Source of the DNA: an uncultured Ruminococcus sp.
Lineage (GTDB): Bacteria; Bacillota; Clostridia; Oscillospirales; Acutalibacteraceae
Reading direction: 5' to 3'
Assembly (NCBI GenBank): GCA_902785365.1
Contig: CACZYC010000009.1
Span: 1-64,000 of the forward strand
DNA: 64,000 bases
The first letter of the stretch is position 1. Each line of letters starts with the position of its first letter. The notes below the pieces were generated by a model, which made no database searches, had not been told where the DNA came from, and saw only the letters and a list, made by a program, of their open reading frames with translations. The position numbers and the translations under genes are program-made. Shown here in pieces: positions 42,899 through 52,450 of this stretch.

Positions 42899-44140
42899 CT
42901 ATACCCTATATTCATCCAGTTTTCTGTGCATAGCTTCGTCGATAACCGCTTCTACCTCTATTCCCTCGGCGGTGTATTCCTCGCTGATAAGATTCGCCTT
43001 TTCTCGGATTTCGCTTACCGCGCCCGCCATATTAAACGGCAGAAGGAGCTTAACGCGTTTCACTCTGACGGGGAGGTTGTTTTCTATCGCTTTCAACAAA
43101 CTGTCAATTCCCGTGCTGTTTTTCGCGCTGATGTGGACGTTGAGGTTGTCGTCGGGCGCGATTTCGAGCGCGGACAGTTTATCGCACTTGTTGTAAACAT
43201 TGATAATCGGAGTGTCTCCGCAGCCGAGTTCCGCGAGCAAATCGGCTGTGACCTCACGATGAGTTAAAACCTCGGGAGAGCTCGCGTCGCACACGTTAAG
43301 GATAATGTCGGACTGAGCCGCTTCCTCAAGCGTAGACTTGAACGCCTCGACAAGTCCGTGCGGAAGTCTGCGCACAAGACCGACCGTGTCGATGAGCATA
43401 ACCGTGACACCGTCGGGGAGTTTAAGCGCTCTTGAAGTCGGGTCAAGTGTTGCAAACAGCTTGTCCTGAGCAAGCACACCCGCGTCTGTGAGGCAGTTCA
43501 TCAGGGTGCTTTTTCCCGCGTTTGTATAGCCGACAATGGCAACGGTGATTACTCCGTCCTTATCACGGCGCTCACGCAGGCGCGAGCGGTGGTTCTCAAC
43601 ATCTTTCAGCTGTTCTTTCAAAGTTTCCATACGGCGGTGAATATGACGCCTGTCGGTCTCAAGTTTGGTTTCACCGGGGCCGCGCGTACCGATACCGCCG
43701 CCGAGACGAGAAAGCTCAATACCCTTGCCCGTAAGCCTCGGCAGAGCGTACTTTAACTGCGCAAGCTCGACCTGGAGCTTGCCCTCTTTTGAACGCGCTC
43801 TGAGAGCAAAAATATCAAGTATCAGAGTTGTGCGGTCAATAACGCGCGTGTCGGTCTCTTTCTCCAGAGTTTTAATCTGGGTCGGGCTGAGCTCGTCGTC
43901 GCAGACAATCAAATCAATCTCCTGCGCTTCGCAGATATCCTTAATCTCAAGGAGCTTTCCGCTGCCGACGTAGGTAGCGGTTTCGGGACGGTCGAGCTTT
44001 TGAATAACCGTAAAGACAGGCTCTGCGCCCGCGCTCTTTACAAGTTCCTCAAGCTCGTCCATACTGCTCTCGGCGTCAAACTTTCCCGTGTCCACCGACA
44101 CCAGAAGCGCTCGCGTGATTTTTTCTTCTGTTTCTATCAT
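42899..44140 (-). CDS. hflX: GTPase HflX
   Basis: This ribosome-associated GTPase of 413 residues splits or rescues ribosomes under stress. An N-terminal domain precedes the family motif GKLQVELAQLKYALPRLTGK and the Gly-rich GGGIGTRGPGETKLETDRR. The G domain has GYTNAGKSTLMN, DTVGLVRRLPHGLVEAFKST and NKCDKL. GAGGTTAATT precedes the start. It stands alone on the minus strand, divergent from thiT. Confidence 0.95.
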   Translation of the reverse strand: MIETEEKITRALLVSVDTGKFDAESSMDELEELVKSAGAEPVFTVIQKLDRPETATYVGSGKLLEIKDICEAQEIDLIVCDDELSPTQIKTLEKETDTRVIDRTTLILDIFALRARSKEGKLQVELAQLKYALPRLTGKGIELSRLGGGIGTRGPGETKLETDRRHIHRRMETLKEQLKDVENHRSRLRERRDKDGVITVAIVGYTNAGKSTLMNCLTDAGVLAQDKLFATLDPTSRALKLPDGVTVMLIDTVGLVRRLPHGLVEAFKSTLEEAAQSDIILNVCDASSPEVLTHREVTADLLAELGCGDTPIINVYNKCDKLSALEIAPDDNLNVHISAKNSTGIDSLLKAIENNLPVRVKRVKLLLPFNMAGAVSEIREKANLISEEYTAEGIEVEAVIDEAMHRKLDEYRV

Positions 44141-44263
44141 AATTAACCTCTTTTTGAGTATCTATACATTTTCGCTTTGTTGTTGGTGAATTTATATGAT
44201 TGCGGGCGTAATCCGCCATTCACCGACCACTAAATTATAATACATTATCTTTAAATTTTCAAC

Positions 44264-44292
44264 TTGACATTATCGATAAATAGGTATATTAT
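44264..44292 (+). promoter_or_regulatory. Promoter of the TPP-riboswitch/thiT transcript
   Basis: TTGACA (44264-44269), 17 bases, TATTAT (44287-44292), about 15-20 bases before the riboswitch. Confidence 0.7.
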
Positions 44293-44306
44293 ATTTACGA
44301 CAAATT

Positions 44307-44384
44307 AACACAGGGGTGCTGAGTTTACTCGGCTGAGATTATACCCTTAACCTGATTCGGATAATGCCGACGTAGGGAGCTTGT
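44307..44384 (+). ncRNA. TPP riboswitch (THI element)
   Basis: All conserved blocks are present in order: GGGGTGCTGAG, GGCTGAGATTATACCC, AACCTGATTCGGATAATGCC and GACGTAGGGAGC. It lies in the leader of thiT, so excess thiamine pyrophosphate should lower uptake. Confidence 0.95.
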
Positions 44385-44401
44385 TTATACAGTATCATTA
44401 C

Positions 44402-44430
44402 GCCGTGCAATTGCACGGCGTTATTTATTT
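44402..44430 (+). terminator. Expression-platform hairpin of the TPP riboswitch
   Basis: CGCCGTGCAATTGCACGGCG followed by TTATTTATTT forms a terminator-like stem between the riboswitch and the thiT ribosome site. The T-tract is interrupted, so termination may be partial. Confidence 0.7.
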
Positions 44431-44444
44431 AAGGAGTGAATCAA

Positions 44445-45266
44445 ATGGACAAAAAAAGAGTTTTAAAACTGACAGAAACCGCTCTGCTTATCGCTTTAGC
44501 AACTGTATTAAGCCTGGTTAAACTTTTTGAGCTGCCGTACGGCGGAAGCATAACCGCGTTCAGTATGGTGCCGATTTTAATTGTAGCTTTTCGCTACGGC
44601 GCCAAATGGGGTATGCTGGCGGGCTTTGTCAACGCTCTGATACAGCTTTTGCTCGGAATGGGCACGCTCTCCTACGCGACTTCGGCAGTCGCGGCGATAG
44701 CGATTATTTTGCTCGACTACATCTTCGCCTTTTCGTTCTTCGGACTTGCGGGCATATTTAAAAAACAGATTAAAAACGACGCCGTAGCGGCGGCTGTCGG
44801 CGCGACCTTTGTATGTGTTATCAGATACTTCTTCCACGTTGTTTCGGGCTGTACAGTATGGGCGGGAATATCCATTCCCACAGGCGCGGCTCTGATGTAC
44901 TCGTTAAGCTACAACGCTACATATATGATTCCCGAGACGATTATCAATGTCGTTATGGCATTCTGGATTTTTAAAACTCTGGATTTTAACGGCGAAACAA
45001 TAAAAATTGCCAATAAAACCTCTGTTTCTGCCAAAACCGTTATTTTCTCATCATTAAGTATTCTATCGCTCGTAGCAGCAATAGTGATTGACACGGTAGC
45101 GTTTTTTATGCCTCTTCAAAACGCGGAGTCGGGAGAGTTTGATTTCTCGCAGGTTTCTAACGTGTTCTTCCCCATAATTATCGTCGCGTCAATCGCGGGT
45201 ATTGTGCTCTGCGCTGTATTCCAGATTCTTTCGATTGCTTCCAAAAAGAAGTCGGAAAAAGCTTGA
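44445..45266 (+). CDS. thiT: Energy-coupled thiamine transporter ThiT
   Basis: This is the S component for thiamine of an ECF transporter. The 273-residue membrane protein has the ThiT features GSITAFSMVPILIVAFRYGA, GFVNALIQLLLGMG and the FVCVIRYFFHVVSGCTVWAG segment, whose aromatic residues line the thiamine site. Two extra hydrophobic segments extend the C terminus (about 200-265) beyond the usual ThiT length. The start at 44445 has AAGGAG 8 bases upstream. The TPP riboswitch in its leader confirms the substrate. Confidence 0.95.
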   Translation: MDKKRVLKLTETALLIALATVLSLVKLFELPYGGSITAFSMVPILIVAFRYGAKWGMLAGFVNALIQLLLGMGTLSYATSAVAAIAIILLDYIFAFSFFGLAGIFKKQIKNDAVAAAVGATFVCVIRYFFHVVSGCTVWAGISIPTGAALMYSLSYNATYMIPETIINVVMAFWIFKTLDFNGETIKIANKTSVSAKTVIFSSLSILSLVAAIVIDTVAFFMPLQNAESGEFDFSQVSNVFFPIIIVASIAGIVLCAVFQILSIASKKKSEKA

Positions 45267-45267
45267 T

Positions 45268-45296
45268 TTGACAAAAGCGTATTCATTCTGTATAAT
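45268..45296 (+). promoter_or_regulatory. Consensus promoter of the EIIC-like gene
   Basis: TTGACA (45268-45273), exactly 17 bases, TATAAT (45291-45296). It begins one base after the thiT stop, so the permease is transcribed independently of the riboswitch. Confidence 0.88.
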
Positions 45297-45325
45297 GCTT
45301 TATTGAACTAAAGCAATGAAAACAG

Positions 45326-46408
45326 GTGATTAAAATTAGTAAGTTTAAAGCGTTCCTAAAACGCAAAGATATTGAAATTTCGCTCAAGCGTTACGGTGTT
45401 GACGCTCTCAGCGCTATGGCTCAGGGTCTTTTCTGCTCGCTGCTGATCGGCACGATTATCAAGACAATCGGGGTTCAGTTCGGCTTGCAGTTTTTCACGG
45501 ATATCGGAACATACGCGATGGAAATTGCGGGACCCGCTATGGCGGTCGCAATCGGATACGCGCTCAAAGCTCCGCCGATGGTGCTGTTTTCACTGGCGGC
45601 TGTCGGTTGGGCGGCTAACGCCGAGGGCGGCGCGGGCGGACCGCTGGCGGTGTTTATCATCGCTATAATCGCCGCGGAATTCGGCAAGGTGGTTTCAAAG
45701 GAAACCAAGGTTGATATCCTCGTTACTCCCGCCGTGACTATAATTATCGGTGTAGCCCTGGCTAAGCTCATTGCCCCGCCCATAGGCGCGGGAGCGAACG
45801 CTTTCGGCTTGCTGATTATCAACGCTACAACCCTGCAGCCTTTCCTGATGGGAATTGCTGTTTCCGTACTGGTGGGTATTGCTCTCACACTTCCGATTTC
45901 ATCGGCGGCAATCTGCTCAGTGCTCGCGCTGACAGGTCTCGCGGGCGGCGCGGCTGTCGCGGGCTGCTGCGCGCAGATGGTAGGCTTCGCGGTAATGTCG
46001 TTCAGAGAGAACCGCTGGGGTGGACTTGTAAGTCAAGGCATAGGAACCTCAATGCTCCAGATGCCGAACATCGTAAAGAATCCGCGAATCTGGATTGCAC
46101 CGACACTGGTTTCGGCAATTACGGGCCCCATAGCGACCTGCGTGTTCGGCTTGCAGATGAACGGCGCGGCTATCAACTCGGGTATGGGTACCTGCGGATT
46201 TTGCGGTCCCATAGGCGTAATTACAGGATGGCTCAGCCCGTCTGAGGAAGCTATCGCGAAGGGCGCGTCGGCAATTGTCCCGACAGCGTTTGACTGGATT
46301 GGGCTTGTGCTCATTTGCATTGTACTGCCCGCGGTTTTAGCTCCGCTGATTAACGCTCTGCTGAGAAAAATCGGCTGGGTTAAAGACGGGGACCTGAAAC
46401 TCGCTTAA
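45326..46408 (+). CDS. PTS EIIC-like permease (PTS_EIIC_2/PfoR-type)
   Basis: This is a membrane protein of about 360 residues with roughly ten hydrophobic segments, Gly/Ala-rich, starting KAFLKRKDIEISLKRYGVDA. GLFCSLLIGTIIKTIG and the conserved MNGAAINSGMGTCGFCGPIG mark the PTS_EIIC_2 (COG3641) family, in which no phosphorylation domain is attached. Substrate is unknown. The GTG at 45326 has no good ribosome site, whereas AGGTGAT lies 6 bases before an in-frame ATT at 45335, so an ATT start is possible. No EIIA or EIIB gene is adjacent. Confidence 0.85.
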   Translation: MIKISKFKAFLKRKDIEISLKRYGVDALSAMAQGLFCSLLIGTIIKTIGVQFGLQFFTDIGTYAMEIAGPAMAVAIGYALKAPPMVLFSLAAVGWAANAEGGAGGPLAVFIIAIIAAEFGKVVSKETKVDILVTPAVTIIIGVALAKLIAPPIGAGANAFGLLIINATTLQPFLMGIAVSVLVGIALTLPISSAAICSVLALTGLAGGAAVAGCCAQMVGFAVMSFRENRWGGLVSQGIGTSMLQMPNIVKNPRIWIAPTLVSAITGPIATCVFGLQMNGAAINSGMGTCGFCGPIGVITGWLSPSEEAIAKGASAIVPTAFDWIGLVLICIVLPAVLAPLINALLRKIGWVKDGDLKLA

Positions 46409-46446
46409 CAGTGGTCAGTAGTCAGTGGTCAGTAGTCAGTTATGGT

Positions 46447-46556
46447 CGGGAACAAAGAAACTGCTGACTTAAAAGTTCAGTTCCCGAACTATTTATAATC
46501 ATATTATTCTTTAAAAAACAAAGCCTTAGATTCTATGCAGAACCTAAGACTTTGTT
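46447..46556. repeat. CGAGAACAAAG element and AAGTCTTAGG hairpin
   Basis: After CAGTGGTCAGTAGTCAGTGG heptamers (46411-46441) comes GGGAACAAAGAAACTGCTGA...AGTTCCCGAACTATTTATAA, matching 18374-18436, then an AAAGCCTTAGATTC...GAACCTAAGACTTT hairpin (about 46520-46556). No gene is present between 46409 and 46854. Confidence 0.7.
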
Positions 46557-46560
46557 TTAT

Positions 46561-46803
46561 AGCTTTCCCCCGGGGGGAAAGTGTCAAAGGCGTTCTCGCA
46601 GAGAATGGCTTTGACGATAGAGGGTCGGCGCAAGTAAGTATTATTGCCTTTATCAATAGTTTGGTGCGCCGACTTTTGTATTTATCCGACTTTGTTCAAA
46701 CCTTGTTACAGTATGTTTATCAAAGGTTAGATAGAGAGGTTTTATCAAGTGGACCCTCTCCCGTCACGCCTGCGGCGTGCCACCCTCCCCCAAGGGAGGG
46801 CTA
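46561..46803 (+). repeat. Nested-palindrome intergenic repeat, copy F (second subfamily)
   Basis: It is close to copy E: left arm CTTTCCCCCGGGGGGAAAG, right arm CCTCCCCCAAGGGAGGG, inner AGAGGGTCGGCG and AAGTGGACCCTCTCC. The left hairpin is GTCAAAGGCGttctcgcagagaatgGCTTTGAC-like and the right GTCACGCCtgcGGCGTGCC. Confidence 0.85.
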
Positions 46804-46854
46804 TCCGAGTAATGACTATTTTGTTCTCGACCACAACTAATCACTATCCACTAG

Positions 46855-49140
46855 CTATCTCCAGAAAGAAATCATTCTCTCAAGCATAGCCGCGGCTTCG
46901 GGGAATTTATTGTCCGCGAACGTGAAGTTGAAAATCAGTATTCCGTTTACGAATACCGCGACCACCGCGGAAACCGCCATAAGTTTTTCAAAGAGCTTTT
47001 TCTTCTGCTCGTTTTCACTCTTGAGATAGAGGAAATAAAGTATAACCAGCGCGCCGATAAGCATTTCCCAACTGAAGTCAGCGACATATCGCACCGCGTA
47101 ACCGCTCTCCCAAACAGAGCAAATGATTATTAACGGCATAATCAAACAAGGCAGACCTATCATCCACAGGTACTTGCGCCTTTGCTTTTTGTCGGGAATA
47201 AGCCTGAGCGCCTTACCGCTGAACAGATAACCCAGAACGGGGAAAGCAAGGAAGATGATGCCCGGGATTGAGCCGAAGTCCTGGAAGTAATAGCCGTTTG
47301 CTCCGAGGCGGTTGAACTCGTTCGAAACATAGGGATAGGTCGGCGAAACAGTGGGTGTCGCGAGCAGGTATCCGAACAGTGAAATAACTACAAAAATCAG
47401 ATAGAAGCTGTTGCGCGTAAAGTCGTTGATTGTTACGGAGTACTCGATTCCGAAGTCAAAGAACGAACCGAAGCGCGCGAAGTTGTACCACATCTGGAAC
47501 ACCGCGCACGCGACAAGCGGAAGCGCCGAAACAATCAACAGAGGTATTCCGCTGTTCGATTTCGCTTTAAATTCTTTGACAATACGCCAGCCGAAGAACA
47601 GCGCCGCGCATACCGCGTACACCGCAAGCGTCGGACGCGACAGCACCGCCATACCGATACACAGCGAGGAGAAGAAAATCTTAATCAGATTAATCTTTTT
47701 GTCCTCAAAAATATTTGAGGTAACAAGCAGGTACGCTCCCAAAGTCGTGAACATAAAGCCCGACGAAATAGAAATCTCGTAGAACAGCGTTCTGCCTGTG
47801 AGGTAGAACACTCCGCAGGAGCTTATCATAACCACAAAGCCCGCCAGCGCCAGCTTCAGCGGTATCCGCTTAAAGAACCGCGCTATAAACTCAAAGTACA
47901 GCCAGCACAGGAACGCCAGCCCTATCGCCGAGAACAGTAATACGGCTATGTCGGTTGGGAAGTAATTCCCGAAAATCATATGATACGGCAAAAACAGAAC
48001 CAGAACGGGAGCTACGCCGTAATAGGTATAGTACTTGCCCTCATAATATACGTGATCCCATTCACCCAATTCGCCTGTTTCCAGTCTGAGGCTCCAGTCG
48101 TAAGGGTTCTTGAGTTTTTTAAACTCCTCGGTCGCCTTGGCGTCAAGCTCAACCGTGCCGTTTTCAAACGCGTCTACAACCTCCTGGTTAATCTGATTGA
48201 GATCGGGGGTCTCAAAATCTTTACCGAGACCGCCCTTGGGCAGTTTGTACACTATCACAGAGGACATAAACACAAGCGCAACCAAAAACAGCGCGACAAC
48301 CGCGACAGCGAATTTGCCTGAGTCTTTCTCGAAGGCCTTTTTGAGCGCCTTGGAACTGAACAAAGCGTAGGAAAGCAGAGCGAGCAAAGCAATGAGCACA
48401 AACCTCAAATACATTATATTGAACGGAATGGGCTTGTTGAACTCTATGCGCTTTATTACCACCTTATCCCCCGGGAATACCGCCTTGTACCTGAGCAATA
48501 AATTAGTAACCTTGCCGCTCAGATTCATTCGGATATAATGAGAGGAGTCGTTTTCGGTTATTCTCTTAGTACCTATAGCTCCTCTGTATCCTTTGTTAGT
48601 TTCGTCGCCTGCGTCGACTGTCAGATTTACATACTTGGTCGTACCCGTAAACTTTAAAACGGTTTTGATGGTATCAATCTCTCTCTTAATGTTCGTAAAC
48701 TCCAAAGCGGATTCACTTTCACCCGAGAGGGTTACGCTTCCGTCAGAGTTCTTAACAACATCCACGCCGTTTATTATGGCTTGGGAAGCGGGCATACTGA
48801 AATGCTCGCTGCTGCCGAAAAAGCTGCTGTAAGTCGGATACTGGAACACCGTAATCTCCAACACAGCGGCGATAATAAGCAAAACGCCCATAAACTTAAA
48901 TACGCCTTTACCAAACTTTTTGCCCAAAAAATACATAAGCGCGGTCGGTACCGAAGCAGCAAACAGAAAGAACATCGCTCCGTTAAAAACTCCGAGATTC
49001 AGCGCTCCGAAGATATCCATAACTCCTAAGAAAAACAGAAAAACCTCTACAGCGATAATAACTGTATTAATTGTTTTTGTCCTTGAAGGATTCTTGTTCT
49101 CATTTTGGTTTTTAGTCGGATTAGTTTGTATTTCACTCAT
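46855..49140 (-). CDS. Large membrane glycosyltransferase, GT-C / family 39-like
   Basis: The 761-residue protein has about 13 hydrophobic segments. A soluble N-terminal part (about 110-260) is enclosed between membrane helices. The later half shows the arrangement of polyprenyl-phosphate-dependent GT-C enzymes, with an acidic loop region WDHVYYEGKYYTYYGVAPVL after an extracytoplasmic segment. Such enzymes move sugars from lipid carriers to surface polymers or proteins. It is preceded by AGGATGGTAG and is monocistronic. The acceptor and sugar are unknown. Confidence 0.7.
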   Translation of the reverse strand: MSEIQTNPTKNQNENKNPSRTKTINTVIIAVEVFLFFLGVMDIFGALNLGVFNGAMFFLFAASVPTALMYFLGKKFGKGVFKFMGVLLIIAAVLEITVFQYPTYSSFFGSSEHFSMPASQAIINGVDVVKNSDGSVTLSGESESALEFTNIKREIDTIKTVLKFTGTTKYVNLTVDAGDETNKGYRGAIGTKRITENDSSHYIRMNLSGKVTNLLLRYKAVFPGDKVVIKRIEFNKPIPFNIMYLRFVLIALLALLSYALFSSKALKKAFEKDSGKFAVAVVALFLVALVFMSSVIVYKLPKGGLGKDFETPDLNQINQEVVDAFENGTVELDAKATEEFKKLKNPYDWSLRLETGELGEWDHVYYEGKYYTYYGVAPVLVLFLPYHMIFGNYFPTDIAVLLFSAIGLAFLCWLYFEFIARFFKRIPLKLALAGFVVMISSCGVFYLTGRTLFYEISISSGFMFTTLGAYLLVTSNIFEDKKINLIKIFFSSLCIGMAVLSRPTLAVYAVCAALFFGWRIVKEFKAKSNSGIPLLIVSALPLVACAVFQMWYNFARFGSFFDFGIEYSVTINDFTRNSFYLIFVVISLFGYLLATPTVSPTYPYVSNEFNRLGANGYYFQDFGSIPGIIFLAFPVLGYLFSGKALRLIPDKKQRRKYLWMIGLPCLIMPLIIICSVWESGYAVRYVADFSWEMLIGALVILYFLYLKSENEQKKKLFEKLMAVSAVVAVFVNGILIFNFTFADNKFPEAAAMLERMISFWR

Positions 49141-49221
49141 AATCTACCATCCTATTTTGAATCAGATTCTATACAAATGTATTGTAGCACATAACGCTCT
49201 TTTTGAAAAGGGCTTTTGTAA

Positions 49222-49252
49222 CAAAAAAGGAGCTGTCAAGCGACAGCTCCTA
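49222..49252 (-). terminator. Terminator of the metallophosphoesterase gene
   Basis: On the minus strand AGGAGCTGTCG-CTTG-ACAGCTCCTTTTTTG follows the stop closely. Confidence 0.9.
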
Positions 49253-49255
49253 AAT

Positions 49256-52200
49256 TTATATACAGGTTATCGTTACGTTGTTTGAGTCGGGATCATACTT
49301 AAACCTCAGTTTCACGCCTGAGGAAAGACCTTTAATCGTTATGCTCTTTCCTCGCGAGCTGACTGTATTGAGCGTGTACGTTCCGCTTGCGCCCGACGAG
49401 TAAGTTAACTCCGCGCTTGACGAAAGGCTCATATATTTTGAAGTCCTGTTGTCAAACAGACTTATGCTGATATTTTCGGAGGACGTGGACGTATAATCCA
49501 GCGTATATTCACCGTTTGAATACTTAAAGTAGGTATCCTTATCGTTCCAAGTGTGAACGCCCGATTGATAGAACAGCAAAAGGTAATGCTCGTTCTCACC
49601 GACATCATTGATCGGAGCGGTGGGAATTGTGGGCTCTACGGGACTGTTGAAATTAAAGTTGCCGACCTTACACTTGTTATCGGAGTTCGTTCCGCTGATA
49701 TAGAAACAGTTGTGCTCGTAATTTTCGAGGGCAATATCGACTGTTTGCGAGCCGCCCTGCCCGCTGTTGAAGATGAGCGTCTTGAACTGTCCCGCGTAGT
49801 CAAACTTGATTCCGTAAACGTCGTGGCCGTAGTTTGTGCCGACCTTTTGCATTTTAACGCCCGGCCAGCTTGCGTTGTTGGACGAGCCCGTCCACGCGTA
49901 AGCGTAAACATTCGCCCAGTCGTAAGTATTCTCGAAATAATAAATATCTCTGAATGAATATATTTGCGGCGCGCCTATATGCTCGGCGATTTCTTTGAGC
50001 TCGGCAATAGCCGTGTCGAGTTCCGTGGATGCGGCGTTGCTCTTTGTGAGCTTTTTCAGCTTCTGATACTGGTCATAGGACGAGAAAGAATAGTACGAGT
50101 TAAGATAGGTTTTGGCGTCATCCAAAGTCGCTCCCGTGGCTTTCTTGCCGAAAGTCTTACGGCTCATAGAGAATTTTGAAATCAAACCCGCCTTATAAAG
50201 CTGAATATTAGTTACGTCGCGGATATTTATTTTCCCGTCGATATATGTATCGGCGAGGCTCTTCTGTTGCTCGAAGAAATCAATTTTCGATACAAGATAG
50301 TACTGAATAGCGGTTGCGTCGTTTATGTCCACAACACCGTCCATATTTACATCACCGAGTTGATATACGGGTTCCTGTGTCGCGCCTGTCGGTTCGGATG
50401 AATCCGTCATAGGCTGCGAGGGCTTTGTTTCTTCTGATGATTCCGAGGGCTCGGTGGGCTCGGTAACGTCAGTAGTTTCCGTCGGCTCGGTGGGTTCGGT
50501 TTTGTCAGAGGGCTCTGTCGGTTCTGTCGTTTCAGTAGATTCCGACGGTTCGGTTACAGGCGCGTAATCCCACACAGACGCGTTAGCGTTATATTTTCCT
50601 TCTTCGCTGGTGGTTGTCGGAGTAAAGAAGTCATTTACGCCGTCAAGAGTAATGTCGACAGTCTGTTTTCCGTTGTCGCCGTTGTTCCATACTATACCGT
50701 TATGCTCGGCGGGTATGTCGCAGTAATACAAGTCCACACCCTGCTCCGATGTTCCGTAATACTTTGCTCCGTAACCCGGCCAAACGCAGGTAACTGTCTC
50801 ATTATCGACTGTCCAGCTGTGGCAATCAACCGTAGCCCATTTCTGAGTGTTGGCAAAATAAACTCTTTGAGTGGGAGTTTCCTCAGGCAAAGTACAGCCT
50901 GTCGCGCCTGTTGTAGACAGAGGATCTCTTGTGGTAGGTTCGGCGGTCGCGTTGGTAGCGTCGGGAGCGGTTCCTCTCGCGCCGTCCATAATATAGCAGT
51001 AAGCGGGATAAATCAACTCACTTGTGAGGTTTGCTCCGTAGAAGATTACATTATCATTATACACTTCAGTCAGATATCCCTGAGAGTTGTATCCTTTGCC
51101 GTAGTCCGTGCCGTTTTTATAATCGAGTGAAGTTTCGTTCTCCGCCGCCCATGTAGACCCCGCTACAGCGGGATTGTGAATCATTGAACAGGCTGTTCCG
51201 TTCTCATCCGAGAAGTTGTATCCCATCGAGAAATCCTCGTGGGTATGACCTGACATCCAGATAAGCTTTGGATACTTCTGAAGCAATGATTTAAACTGAA
51301 CCGTAGAATAATAGTTCTCGCTGAGATGCGCCTTATAATACGGTCTGCTCATACGGTCTCCAGCGCCGAACCCTTCAATCGGGGAATGTTCAATTATGTA
51401 TATGTTATTACCTTTGCCGTAGTTTGCCTCAAGAAGATTTGAAAGCCACGTCATTTGTCCCTGAGAAAACTCATCGCACTTATTGGGAGAAGACTCATAT
51501 TCAAGCGCCATAAAGATAAAGAGGTCGCCTGTGGTTTTTTCACGAATATAGTAGTACGGTTTATTAGCGTCAAAGTTTTCTATTGTATTATCGGTTCATG
51601 AAGCGCGCACAAAGGATTTTATACCCGATTCTACGCCTGAACGCAGATCGTGGTTGCCGTTTGCTTCATAAACAGGATTTACATAGTCGGACTCGGAGAG
51701 AATTTTCTCATAATCATTCCACTCACCGTCGGGCCCCGCGGCGTTTGTGACCATATCGCCCGAGGAAACAATGAAGTCGGTTTCTGTATCAGCGGAGAAC
51801 TTAAGCGCCTCTGCCCAATGAGTGTTTGCGTCAAGATAAAAACCGTTTCTATCGATATGAACATCGGAGTAGGAGTTAAACTTATAAAGAGGTTCGCTTG
51901 CGGCTAAACGCTTATCCGCTGGAATAGAGTACTGCGCCACAACAACATTGGAGCTGTTCTTAGCGATAACTCGGGTAGCCTTCGGCGGAATAGCGGTATG
52001 GTATCCGAATTTAAAGCTGAAGGATGAATTAGCGGAAAGATATACACTATCATTACCCGTAATGGCGTCAACCGTAATGGGATAATATCCGCTGAGCTCA
52101 GAACTATCGTCAGCCCAGTATAGTTTATAACTCCCCGCGGTATCGCTCTCGAGAGTCAGAGTACCCTGTGCGTATCCCGCAAGATTATTTTTGAATTCAT

Positions 52201-52309
52201 AGCTGATGTTTGTGCCTGTAACAGCGGAAGCATCAAGCGTGATTACCGCGCTCGAAAAAGCCAGCAGGAAAACCAGCATAATCGAAACAGCGAAACGTGT
52301 CTTTTTCAT
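49256..52309 (-). pseudogene. Secreted dockerin metallophosphoesterase with CBM26-like modules, broken by TGA
   Basis: One gene of about 1018 codons carries a TGA at 51596-51598 (VRAS-stop-TDNTIENFD). Both sides belong to the same enzyme. Signal peptide 1-28; a purple-acid-phosphatase-like N domain; metallophosphoesterase motifs SDVHIDR (near 147), SGDMV (184), GNHD (220) and, after the TGA, SGHTHED (354). Next come a starch-binding CBM26-like module (about 480-560), a Thr/Pro/Glu linker, a dockerin (GDVNMDGVVDINDATAIQYY and DGKINIRDVTNIQLYKAG, about 650-710), a second CBM26-like module (about 790-880) and a C-terminal domain. The start at 52309 has GGAGATGATG. It is inactive unless read through or miscalled. 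Confidence 0.8.
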
Positions 52310-52419
52310 AACATCATCTCCGTAAAACTTATTCACAACAGTATTATATCAAATATTTATACACAAATCATTTGGCATATTTGACAATTTTAAGTATCGG
52401 TTTTTGTGCTAAATAACAA

Positions 52420-52450
52420 CAAAAAGCTGCCTGTTAAGAGGCAGCTTTTA
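52420..52450 (-). terminator. Terminator of the CHAP-domain protein gene
   Basis: AAAGCTGCCT-CTTAAC-AGGCAGCTTTTTGTTG on the minus strand, overlapping the last codons of the gene. Confidence 0.88.

Noticed and set aside
51596..51598. TGA as selenocysteine codon
   Set aside because: No downstream SECIS-like hairpin is evident and the position is not a known redox or catalytic site in phosphoesterases.
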